Source: Coemansia sp. RSA 1804 (taxonomy: Eukaryota; Kickxellomycota; Kickxellomycetes; Kickxellales; Kickxellaceae). Taken from it: a stretch of DNA of 14,135 bases. The stretch lies in assembly GCA_027578815.1 (NCBI GenBank), contig JANBTH010000594.1:1-14135 (forward strand), in the 5' to 3' direction. The notes under the pieces were generated by a model that had not been told where the DNA came from, searched no databases, and saw only the letters and a program-made list of their open reading frames with translations. This document shows positions 1 to 7,880 of this stretch, piece by piece; the first letter of the stretch is position 1; the number at the start of each line of letters is the position of its first letter. Both the position numbers and the translations under genes were made by a program.

Positions 1-810
1 TTAAATTTTAAATCCAGACTGTTTATATGGGCCAGAATAGACTGACATTAATATACCTTCCATTTTCTATATAAATAGTTCTTTACAAAAGGCAAAGGGC
101 GTATTGCAGCCATCAGCGGAAAACCAATTGTCGGCCGCAAATTCATAGAAAACTGCCGTGGATGTTTTTATGTCTTTGTAAATAACGCAAACACGAATCG
201 ACTAGTAAATGCCAGCCCTAGACACCATGTTTGCTCTCAATTCAAAAGAAGAAGCGTTTTATAGACGTGCAATTCTTTATATAAAAGCTCTTTTCGCAAA
301 TACGAAGAAAACCAAATCTTTATAGAAATACCTTTACAGAACCCGTAAACACGACACACCGGACTTTATGTTGAGACCAATTGAAATAGGCTAATACAAA
401 TTCCAAATCGAAGAAACTTTTTGCAGAAAAATAGTAGAAATATCAATGAGGCGAGAATTGTTTCCTTTTCCCTGTATTTGCTGAAAAACAAATGCAAACT
501 CATGCTTGTCGGGAATGGCGTATCTTAGTTAAAATGAGCTTCTATCGGAGAATTTCTTCAAGGCTTCACATGTTCTCTTTCTTTTCCACCCCCACATCTT
601 GCAATCGTTATCCTTTCCTTCGTGCTAATCATCTTTATTTCTGCTATTACCTTTTCTATTCCTGCAGTATTATATTTACTACATTTATATACTACTTGGA
701 CAGCATACATCTAACTGCTGATTCACAAGTTTGACGTTTGCGTATTCATATTTACATACTCACATATTCACTACGACCAAAGGAATCTGCTCTCTGGACA
801 AGATCGCAAA
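1..810. other. AT-rich non-coding leader region
   Basis: I see no convincing gene here. One open frame on the plus strand (492-734) has no coding character: it is rich in Phe, Tyr and Ser, as AT-rich noise would be, and resembles no family I know. A TATA-like run (TATATAAAAG, 278-287) lies about 520 bases before the next start codon. That is too far for a core promoter unless the 5' leader is long or spliced. The stretch probably holds the promoter and 5' leader of the cell-wall protein gene that starts at 811, plus the end of whatever lies to the left. Confidence 0.5.
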
Positions 811-2605
811 ATGATACTTGAACGCATCGTTGCACTTGCTGTTGCTGGTGTTGTTTTGGGTCAGGAAATATCTTTCAATGGTATGTGCTAGCTAATATTA
901 ATTTGCCTGAACAGAGCCCTTGCATAAAAGTCCCTCCCTCAATCGTGCTACTGCAAGTTCATAGTCTTCTTAAATTACGTCAGCAAGCATGGCCAGAAAC
1001 TTCATTTTACAGCTATATTTAACTTATATTACCCGATGTGTCTTTTTTCCCGAACTCCACGCGAACCATCAATGTGCAAAACATGTGGGCATTATATTTC
1101 GTTATACCACATGTACTCTCATGGCACCCTTTTTTCTCTCGTTACAGCATTATTAACAAAATAAGCGCTTTTACTGCTTGCAAAATAATTATGTACTGAC
1201 AATCGGTACTGTGCATCTGTCTCTTACTGCTATTATAATTGCTCGTGTAGACGATTACTCGACATATATTGACATAGGTGATACACTACTGGATTACGAT
1301 GACAGCACTGGGTATGCATTCAATGCCAAAATATCTAGCGGTGGCGCCCACATTGACCTTTTGAGTAGCCATACTGCCTTGTCTACAGGCAACGTGGGCC
1401 CGAGTAACACAGCCATTATTTCAAATTATGGCCACACCAACAGTATCGACAGCAGTACCAGCCCTAGTCCTAGTTTTAGTCCCAGTCCCAGTCCCAGTCC
1501 TAGCCCCAGCTCTAGCAGCAGCACCAGCCACGGCACCAGCACTGATCTTTCAAGTTTAACAGCCTCGTCGACATACCTTAAAAAATGTGACAGCGAGGGT
1601 GCTTCACTGTGCGACTCCTCATCCAAATCAAAGTTTTTCAAATGCGTCACCAGCGTGTGGATGCCTATGGCATGCACTTCAGGAACAGAATGCCGTATAG
1701 TCAACAATAACGCGGTATGTGTAGACCCCAGCACACCAACAACGTCTGCCGATGACAGTCAATCTACAGAGTCGCTCGTTCCTTGTGCCACCGCCAATGC
1801 GACAATGTGCGACAGTGCCAATCGCTCCTCCTTCTACATGTGCGTCAACAAAAACTGGACCAAGATGAAGTGTGAGGGTGCCAATGTCTGCATCTCGCGC
1901 AACAAAAAGACCATGTGTGTTAGTGAAGCCGAGGCCAATGCGCCTGTTCAGCCATGCACAAGTAGTGGAACTACCCAGTGTGCTCATGATAACAAGGCTG
2001 TATTTCAAACATGTGTCGACAACTACTGGACAAACTCTACATGTTCCGATGGCAGCTATTGCTTGTATCGCGCTGGGTCTGCAATGTGTGTTGACAAAGC
2101 TCTTGCCGAAGCACCTCAAATTCCTTGCAGCACAGCTAATGCAACACAGTGCTTTGATGGCGACGATACAATCTACCAGATATGCTACCAAAACTACTGG
2201 TCTAATTCGACATGCGACAAGGGCAACGTGTGCGGCATGAGCAAAGATACAGCTGTCTGCCACGACCCCAGTCAGCCGATAGTTGACATTCCTGAGGAGC
2301 CGTGTAGTGAGGACGGACTAAAGGAGTGCATTGCCGCAAACGAAACGCTGTATAGAGTGTGTACAAATGGTTTGTGGGCAAATCTGACGTGTGCGGACAC
2401 CGATGTCTGCCGCCTAGACAACGACAACAATGTCATATGTCTTGACAAAGACCAAGCAGATCTTTCGTCTACCATGGGAACACTGTATGCACCCTCGCCT
2501 TATATTGGTCACCTTAGTGGAGGACCGTCTCTTCGCGCAATCTGTCTTCATGGTGCTAGTGTCATGCTTACTGTTGTGGTCATGGCAATTGGTGCCAGTA
2601 TATAG
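811..2605 (+). CDS. Secreted GPI-type cell-wall protein with five CBM19-like Cys modules (two exons)
   Basis: Proposed structure is join(811..880,1251..2605), 474 residues. Exon 1 starts at the ATG at 811 and encodes a signal peptide (MILERIVALAVAGVVLG, cleavage near Gly17). A GTATGT donor at 881 and a TAG acceptor at 1249-1250 join it in phase 1; candidate branch sites are CTTAC (1223-1227) and CTGAC (1196-1200). The intron-side part of the long exon-2 frame has no ATG, which supports splicing. Residues about 94-116 form a Ser-Pro/Ser linker. Five modules follow, at about residues 136-180, 202-246, 259-303, 316-360 and 375-419. Each has six cysteines spaced C-x7-C-x10-C-x9-C-x5-C-x8-C, with an aromatic residue before Cys3 and a Trp five residues before Cys4. 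This resembles CBM19 chitin-binding modules (F..C..G.W....C..GT.C). The last 20 or so residues are hydrophobic and end the protein without a charged tail, as GPI-anchor signals do. NxT/NxS sequons are frequent. A role in binding chitin or another glycan at the cell surface is inference. The intron coordinates are less certain than the exon-2 frame. Confidence 0.8.
881..1250 (+). other. Predicted intron (370 nt) in the cell-wall protein gene
   Basis: It begins GTATGT and ends TAG. Removing it fuses the signal-peptide exon to the acidic start of the mature protein (about ...EISFN-DDYSTY...) without a frame break. The intron contains stops in all frames that would extend exon 1. A shorter 34-nt GTATGT...CAG alternative (881-914) leads to a stop codon within 16 codons, so I preferred the long form. 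Confidence 0.6.
1460..1507 (+). repeat. Hexanucleotide Ser-Pro coding tandem repeat
   Basis: Eight consecutive 6-base units of the AGTCCC/AGCCCT type encode (Ser-Pro)7 with one Ser-Phe unit third from the start. It lies in the linker between the N-terminal segment and the Cys modules of the cell-wall protein. Such in-frame minisatellites change length easily, and the linker is a likely site of O-mannosylation. Confidence 0.85.
1586..2437 (+). repeat. Five tandem six-cysteine modules within the coding sequence
   Basis: The units start (first Cys codon) at 1586, 1784, 1955, 2126 and 2303. Each spans 135 nt from first to last Cys, and the repeat period is 171-198 nt. The inner units 2-4 share the strict 171-nt period and the P-C-x-x-(A/S)-x-x-T-x-C opening. 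This suggests they arose by more recent tandem duplication than units 1 and 5, which have longer or more acidic linkers. Confidence 0.85.
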
Positions 2606-3351
2606 ACAACATATACATTAAGCGAATAGGCCAAGGCTAGTGTTTATATTAAAAAACCAGCTACTCGATGCTTACATGTGTAGGGGTTTGCACATTAATC
2701 CTCAACAATGCTTTCTTCACGCTTTCCTTTAAATTATACTGGTGACTGCGCTTTTCTTTGGTTTCTCTTTTATTTTTTTGTTACCGAGATGAGATTAATA
2801 TATATTCGGATGCTCACATGTTCAGTGTCGTTTTCCTTGCTTTTCATTTTTCATTTATGACCGCTTTACAGAATGCCGAATCAGCCGAGCAAGTAAAGTC
2901 GCCGGTTCAATGCACGCGACCGAGCACACGTTTGCATCTGTCACATACGCACATACGATGATAAGTCAACCGATGCGTATTTCTCAGGTATGCCTGAGTT
3001 TTTCCATTTTTGTCGGCGTAGATGGTGGCCATCATCGGGTTAATCCATTGACAGTCAGCTGAAATGACAGCTGCGATAATGGTCAAAGTAGCAAGCATCT
3101 TTAGCTGTGGTGTCAAGACAACTATTTTTTCAGCAACAGTACAAGACAAACATTAAGGACTACCTAGCAGCATTCCTTTTAAATGCATGGGTCGCCCACT
3201 ACCATTTCCCTTTCATCCATTTATCCCCATCTATTTAATATACTTTTCTATTTCTCAACAGATATAAATTAACGAACATATACAGCAATTTATTATTTAT
3301 TATCATTATTTATTAACACGGAAATCAGCACAAATAATCATTTTTTAGAAA
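2606..3351. other. AT-rich spacer between the cell-wall gene and the nuclease-like gene
   Basis: This stretch holds the 3' end of the cell-wall protein gene, a doubtful small minus-strand ORF (2907-3098, listed separately) and the promoter of the gene starting at 3352. A TATA-like TATAAATT lies at 3263-3270, about 85 bases before that start. I see no RNA gene or mobile element. Confidence 0.5.
2907..3098 (-). CDS. Possible small secreted protein (doubtful)
   Basis: From the only ATG (3098-3096) the frame encodes 63 residues. It opens with a signal-peptide-like stretch (MLATLTIIAAVISA, then DCQWINP), followed by a polar middle and a Cys/Arg-rich end. A GTATGT-like donor lies near the end of the frame (about 2958), so the true gene could splice into an exon I cannot identify, and the Cys-rich tail could be intronic. 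I recognise no family. The AT-rich setting and short length make a chance ORF nearly as likely. It could also be a remnant of a secreted-protein gene. Confidence 0.25.
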   Translation of the reverse strand: MLATLTIIAAVISADCQWINPMMATIYADKNGKTQAYLRNTHRLTYHRMCVCDRCKRVLGRVH

Positions 3352-4467
3352 ATGGCTGATGTAAAGTCTTCCAATAAACCGGAACCAAAGCAACAAACAA
3401 AAGCGTCGGTGCCAATAAAGAAAACAATGGTCGCGGAGCGTCGACACAGCAATCGACTTGCCTCCAAGAAGCACGATAATGCCACAGATGTTCGGGCGCA
3501 TACTCCAATCGCAGATGATGCTGATAACCTAAAGAGCGGCAACAAGGATGTTTTGCAATTCTTTACAGCAAAGATGGACATGATTCTAGAGGGGATATCA
3601 AGGCTTGGCATTGACAGTACGAGCGGAGACTTGAGCAAAGCTGCAATAACTCAGTGCAATAAGAACAATGATATTGGCAATACAAGCGTTAGCTCGTCTT
3701 ACGATTCTGACAGGACAGTCGGACTTGTTCCATTGGCTGCGGACAATGAAGGCAGCATCTGTGAGCAGCTGTTTAGACCAGTCAAGGATGTACCCAAGCC
3801 GGCTGATCTTCGAAAGGCCTTGCTAAACGAGCCGGTGGTAAAAATCCCGATTCACCAGTATGTGTTTGATAGGCTAAAGGAAGATGTTCCCGTATCTGAG
3901 CTTGAAAGCTACTTTTGCATTGTCGAGAATGTTGGGAATATTGCACCACAGCTTACCCCGCGTGTTGAAACAGCGCTACTTGTGAATAACGTTGATATTG
4001 GCACAGAGTCAATGCAGCAACATGTTTTGGACGCGTTTCTCATGGGAGTTATTGGCACAGCACAGGAGTACTTGGGAATGGACGTAATGATTGACCGCAA
4101 CGCAGCGGAACCATCAATGACCTTGCCTCAAAGTCGTCCAGACTACCTGCTGCTATTCAACGGTCTGCTCGTTTTCAAGGGAGAGGAGAAGAAGGGTGGA
4201 AACGTTCGCCAGATTGCACTGGAACTGACAGACAAGATGGCCGACAATGCTGTTGGAAGAACGGGCAAGCTAGAGTACTTGCTTTGCTATGCCACAGCAG
4301 GTTCGCGTGTTCTATTTGAGTGCATCTACGAGGAAAATAAGATGGTTGAATGCGCTGACATTATCAATCTGAAGAAGGTTTCCGATCGCGTAACCATGCT
4401 GATTATTCTGATCAATGTTGTACGCATAGCTCATTCGCTGTATTTGGCCAGAAGAATAGAGGTTTGA
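3352..4467 (+). CDS. Unknown protein with a C-terminal PD-(D/E)XK nuclease-like signature
   Basis: A single exon of 371 residues from the ATG at 3352. Residues 1-60 are polar and basic and include RRHSNRLASKK (about 30-40), which could be a nuclear localisation signal; 60-130 look mostly disordered. From about residue 130 the protein looks folded. Residues 262-281 read as R-P-D264 followed by a hydrophobic strand, then F-K-G-E278-E279-K280. This D-x13-ExK pattern, with an upstream acidic helix residue (Glu239), fits the PD-(D/E)XK nuclease fold. The next segment (about 290-365, containing LEYLLCYATAGSRVLFECIY) resembles the helical end of a domain seen next to Crinkler-type or fungal kinase-like modules in fungi and oomycetes. 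No kinase domain follows here; the protein stops at 4467 with a Val C-terminus. Catalytic activity and any link to Crinklers are inference. The frame itself is well supported by length and codon use. Confidence 0.75.
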   Translation: MADVKSSNKPEPKQQTKASVPIKKTMVAERRHSNRLASKKHDNATDVRAHTPIADDADNLKSGNKDVLQFFTAKMDMILEGISRLGIDSTSGDLSKAAITQCNKNNDIGNTSVSSSYDSDRTVGLVPLAADNEGSICEQLFRPVKDVPKPADLRKALLNEPVVKIPIHQYVFDRLKEDVPVSELESYFCIVENVGNIAPQLTPRVETALLVNNVDIGTESMQQHVLDAFLMGVIGTAQEYLGMDVMIDRNAAEPSMTLPQSRPDYLLLFNGLLVFKGEEKKGGNVRQIALELTDKMADNAVGRTGKLEYLLCYATAGSRVLFECIYEENKMVECADIINLKKVSDRVTMLIILINVVRIAHSLYLARRIEV

Positions 4468-4739
4468 CATACAGTTTGCTTTTAATAGTACTTGGTCTGA
4501 CCTGTGCGTTTTCATGCTTGTTATAGTTTAGTATAAGCAATCTTTGCTATTTGAATATACGGTTATTAATATAGTCTTCTTTAATCGACACTGCGACTGT
4601 AGATTTGTATACATAGCATTTCCATGTTCACAAACAAATTATTTTATTTATAAACCACATCAACAACAATATCACAGATACTAGCATTTCTATTAATAAT
4701 AAACAATAATTAGCAACCAGGCACTCAATATCCAAGCGT

Positions 4740-6068
4740 CTATACGCTTTTGAAGAGTGCCTTTGAGTATGACAGCCGATTGATCACAGCCATAATAAAG
4801 GCCGCAGCCCAGAGTGCGCCAATGTACAGGCTCATGCTTAGAAAATTCGAATCGTGGCCTGGGCCGTGTAGTAATGCGCCAGCAACAGGGTTTCCAAGCC
4901 AGGCACCGATAGCAGAGGTAGTGTAAAATATACCAGTGGTACTTGCCAGCATGCTTACACCAAATAGCTTTCCAGCCGCGAGAGGCGCTAGCGTCCAGTA
5001 TCCACCTGACGGAAACCCGTAAAAAATGCCCATGACAATGGCAACGCCTGTACCTGTAGTGAGTGGCCAGATAAGCAAGCATGATATACTGGATACAATC
5101 AGTGTGATCATAAGGGAGTTGAGCACGCCAATATAGTCTGCTGCAAACCCAGCCACCACACGGCCTATCGAAGACGAAACATTGGCAACAGCAATGATGA
5201 CCGATGCCGTTTGCGACGATATTCCCTTGGAAACCCAGAACTGAGGTAGATACATGAACGGGACAATGTATGCGGCGGTCACAAAAAACACCATTAGCGC
5301 CTGCACCACAAAGCGCCTATTGTAAAACGCGCCCCAGTTAAAGTTTTTAAGAGTTCTTGTCTTATCTTGAACCGGAACACGGACAAAATAACATGCTATC
5401 AAGCCCAGCACTAGTATATAGAAGGCAGAGATCCGCATACTCCACGGGACGCCTACATGGCTGACCAAATACTCGGTTAGCGGAGCAATAACCAGACCTC
5501 CCACTCCAACACCAGCAACAGTGATGCCGGTAGCAAGCCCCCGCCTTGTTGTGAACCACCGCGCGGGCGCAGTCGATGTTGGGCTGTAGACCAGCCCGCC
5601 ACCCAGGCCATAAACAATACCCTCTGTAAGGCATAGCTGCCACGGCTGTTTGCAGAATGAGCCCAAGAGCTGGCCTAGGAACATCAGCAGAACGCCAATC
5701 ACGCATGGCTTGCGGTAAGACCAAACCTCAGCCATCCATCCAGCTAACATGCCCCATATGTAAATTCCAAAGAACATGAGCGTGCCAACGTAACCAAGCG
5801 TTTTGATTCCGCTTTCGTCGCCAGCATACACGTTAGCGGCCAGGTACTCCTGCTGTACACCCCATGCATGGATGGTGCCGCAGGAGAGCGCTTGTATAAC
5901 AAAGCACCCTGCGATAACGGCATAGCGGGTGTATCGAGGAAACTCCTTTGCTGGGTCAACTGTGTCAGACATATCATTCCCGATGTCAACAACCGTGGCG
6001 GCGTCCTTTGCAAGCATTCTATCGGCGTATTCGTCGTCACTCTGTGTATTACTACTGTTGGTAGTCAT
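4740..6068 (-). CDS. Major facilitator transporter, monocarboxylate (MCT/MCH) type
   Basis: 442 residues with about 12 hydrophobic segments. Residues 1-45 form an acidic cytosolic N-terminus, and a loop of about 20 residues (231-250) separates the two six-helix halves. The MCT-type motif after TM4, ARWFTTRRGLATGI (169-182), is followed by the Gly-rich TM5 (AGVGVGG). The start is the ATG at 6068-6066; no longer start is needed. The usual MCT motif before TM1 (D/E-G-G/S-W/F-G/A-W) is absent: the position reads EFPRYTRYAVIAG, though the following HAWGVQQEYL matches the end of TM1 in this family. Fungal relatives in the plasma membrane carry monocarboxylates or other small organic solutes. The substrate cannot be read from sequence, and the missing motif makes proton-coupled monocarboxylate transport less certain. 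The gene is convergent with the nuclease-like gene and shares a 272-base 3' spacer with it. Confidence 0.93.
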   Translation of the reverse strand: MTTNSSNTQSDDEYADRMLAKDAATVVDIGNDMSDTVDPAKEFPRYTRYAVIAGCFVIQALSCGTIHAWGVQQEYLAANVYAGDESGIKTLGYVGTLMFFGIYIWGMLAGWMAEVWSYRKPCVIGVLLMFLGQLLGSFCKQPWQLCLTEGIVYGLGGGLVYSPTSTAPARWFTTRRGLATGITVAGVGVGGLVIAPLTEYLVSHVGVPWSMRISAFYILVLGLIACYFVRVPVQDKTRTLKNFNWGAFYNRRFVVQALMVFFVTAAYIVPFMYLPQFWVSKGISSQTASVIIAVANVSSSIGRVVAGFAADYIGVLNSLMITLIVSSISCLLIWPLTTGTGVAIVMGIFYGFPSGGYWTLAPLAAGKLFGVSMLASTTGIFYTTSAIGAWLGNPVAGALLHGPGHDSNFLSMSLYIGALWAAAFIMAVINRLSYSKALFKSV

Positions 6069-6193
6069 GGCTATCTATGGAGAAAAAATAAAGTATGCAA
6101 TTGCGCAGACAATCTAAGGCAAACCAGCTTGGCAGATGAAAAACAGCAGTGTCTGACAGATGGTCTGAGCGCACGAGGATACCCTTCTGTTCT

Positions 6194-6202
6194 CTTTTTA
6201 TA
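6194..6202 (-). promoter_or_regulatory. Probable TATA box of the MFS transporter gene
   Basis: TATAAAAAG on the minus strand, about 130 bases before the transporter ATG. The match to the TATA consensus is good and the distance is plausible for a fungal promoter. This is sequence match only. Confidence 0.4.
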
Positions 6203-6333
6203 CATTTGCCGTCTTCTTCAAGGAAGGTAAGGATAAATATAAGGAAGTGAGCTCTCTATGGCAATGTATGCAAAAGGAGCTAGGCATAGAAAGTTAAAGG
6301 GTGTAATTAATTCTCTATATTAGTCATCCCTTG

Positions 6334-6376
6334 CCGACCGGATAGCGCACTATCAGACATCGGCATATCTGGTCGG
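6334..6376. repeat. Imperfect inverted repeat with a nested small palindrome
   Basis: An 11-base arm, CCGACCGGATA (6334-6344), pairs with TATCTGGTCGG (6366-6376) at 10 of 11 positions (G-T at the other), with a 21-base loop. The left arm also overlaps a second palindrome, GATAG-CGCA-CTATC (6341-6354). The two pairings compete, so the element could form either hairpin. It could be a binding site for a dimeric factor in the MFS promoter or a chance structure. Confidence 0.5.
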
Positions 6377-6778
6377 TCAAACAAAAGTCCGAGGAAAACC
6401 CCTCTTGCAGAATTACCGTTTTCCGTTCATCTGTTGACCAATTTGCGGGCACAGGTCCCAAATATCCCGAAAAGGCAACGAGTGATGAGCATGGGTGCAG
6501 AAATGTTTGCAGGGGCAGACGTAGACAAAAAGCTTTTGGCTGGCGCAATAGATATCAGCTCTTGCAGGAAAAGAATGACATGCTGCAAGATAACAAAATG
6601 CATTGAGATGATGACTCGTCATTTCTGTGAACTTTTACTTTCACTTAATAATGCAAACACAGAAAAACACTAGTTTCAAACCAAAAGTGCACTAAAAAGC
6701 AAAAAAAAATTAAAAGCTTCAATGCTATAACCTCGTTGTGGCAGTACCTGAGAGACTTAACAAAAAAAGGGATAAATG

Positions 6779-7699
6779 CTAGATGACCGGACACTCTGCT
6801 TCGTCTGGGTGGAATATCCACCTAAGCTGCTCAGAATCACGGCCAGGATCACACTTGCGCTCATGTCTCTTGATGTTTCCAATCATGCGCATCTCGTCAG
6901 AGGTAAGAGTCGCGGTTTTTAGGTTCTGCTTGAGACGGATTGGGTTGCTTGACTTTGGGATAACCGCAATGCCGCGGGCAAGTGCCCAAGAGAGCGCGAC
7001 CTGCGCAGGCGTACACACATGAGCATCCGCAATGCGCTTGATCAGCTCATCATCCATGACGTTTATCTTGACTCCGCCCAGAGGACAGTAGGCAGTGACA
7101 ACAATGTCGTTCTTCTTGCAGAAATCGACAAGCTCTCGACCTTGGCAGTATGGATGGACTTCTATCTGGTTTGTTGCTGGAAGGATGCGGCACTGGGGAA
7201 GCATCTTTTCCAAAATGGTCTTGTTAAAGTTGCTGACGCCGATTGTGCGGACCTTGCCCTTGTCAACCAAGGCCTCCATTGCCTTCCACGTGTCCATAAT
7301 TGGCACATCCTCAATATCCTTATCCTCAAAGTCTTCAGCAATGCCGACCTTGGGATCCAGTGCAAAGGGCCAGTGCATTAGAAGCATATCGAGATAGTCA
7401 AGCTGCAGCTCATCAAGGATAGTGTCCAATGCACCCTCTACAAGCTCTGGTCTGTGGCTGTTCTCAAAGATTTTGGACACAATAAAGAGCTCCTCGCGTG
7501 GAACCTGAATATCCTTTAATGCCTTTCCAATATCGCGCTGGTTTGCATAATATGGAGCACAGTCGATGTGTCTGTATCCCAGCTCAATAGCAGTCTTAAT
7601 AGTCTGTACCAGAGTACCGTTGTCGTTTCCCTTCCAGGTGCCCAGTCCGATCTCAGGCATAAAGGTGCCATTGTTTAGCCTGAGGCTCTTGACAGTCAT
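6779..7699 (-). CDS. Aldo-keto reductase (NADPH-dependent)
   Basis: 306 residues from the ATG at 7699-7697, a normal length for the family. The frame stays open a further 350 bases upstream, but residues 1-22 of the chosen start (MTVKSLRLNNGTFMPEIGLG) match the usual aldo-keto reductase N-terminal hairpin, so upstream codons are taken as leader. The catalytic tetrad is visible: Asp46 (RHIDCA), Tyr51, Lys76 (VSKIFE) and His109 (LLMHWP). Other landmarks are GVSNF at about 171-175, NQIEVHPYCQ in the barrel, and IPKSSNPIRLKQN near the C-terminus, which binds the 2'-phosphate of NADPH. The enzyme reduces carbonyls of aldehydes, ketones or sugars in the cytosol; fungal relatives include GCY1/YPR1-like glycerol dehydrogenases. 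The substrate is undetermined. One variation: the residue three after Tyr51 is Gln where Glu is common (Y.NE). Confidence 0.93.
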   Translation of the reverse strand: MTVKSLRLNNGTFMPEIGLGTWKGNDNGTLVQTIKTAIELGYRHIDCAPYYANQRDIGKALKDIQVPREELFIVSKIFENSHRPELVEGALDTILDELQLDYLDMLLMHWPFALDPKVGIAEDFEDKDIEDVPIMDTWKAMEALVDKGKVRTIGVSNFNKTILEKMLPQCRILPATNQIEVHPYCQGRELVDFCKKNDIVVTAYCPLGGVKINVMDDELIKRIADAHVCTPAQVALSWALARGIAVIPKSSNPIRLKQNLKTATLTSDEMRMIGNIKRHERKCDPGRDSEQLRWIFHPDEAECPVI

Positions 7700-7740
7700 T
7701 GTTGCTGTATTCCGTGGACACGTAATATAATAGAAAAGCA

Positions 7741-7750
7741 AATATATAGG
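7741..7750 (-). promoter_or_regulatory. TATA-like element before the aldo-keto reductase
   Basis: CCTATATATT on the minus strand, about 45 bases before the ATG. This is close for a fungal TATA box but possible. Weak evidence; the whole 7700-7860 stretch is AT-rich. Confidence 0.2.
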
Positions 7751-7880
7751 AAAAGCAATGATGCTGGATGTCTGAGAGTAGAAAAGGAAAAGAAGAGAAA
7801 AGAAAATGAGAAAACTCTGTATTATTAATATCCCAGTTTGCTCCAGCTTTTCTTCCATCGAGTGTTGTCCATGTTCGTAA

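Larger units (their letters stand above)
6069..6778. other. Spacer between the aldo-keto reductase 3' end and the MFS promoter
   Basis: About 710 bases with no convincing gene. Short frames on both strands in 6324-6673 lack any recognisable domain. The stretch holds the transporter promoter (TATA-like at 6194-6202), an inverted repeat at 6334-6376 (listed separately) and an A-rich run near 6690-6715 that probably lies in the 3' flank of the reductase gene. I checked the GC-richer part at 6330-6380 for a tRNA and found no A-box/B-box pair. Confidence 0.5.

Noticed and set aside
492..734. 80-codon open frame on the plus strand
   Set aside because: Phe/Tyr/Ser-rich translation of AT-rich DNA with no domain, no clear promoter and no codon bias like the real genes.
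1679..2263. 194-codon open frame on the minus strand
   Set aside because: It is the antisense shadow of the Cys-rich repeats: its regular pattern of Ala, Cys, Val and Ile follows from the repeated coding strand.
6330..6385. Possible tRNA gene
   Set aside because: The GC-richer stretch has hairpins but no A-box/B-box pair, no seven-base acceptor stem and no anticodon arm of the right size.
6324..6673. Several short overlapping frames on both strands
   Set aside because: They lack recognisable domains, overlap each other and lie in the promoter side of the transporter gene.
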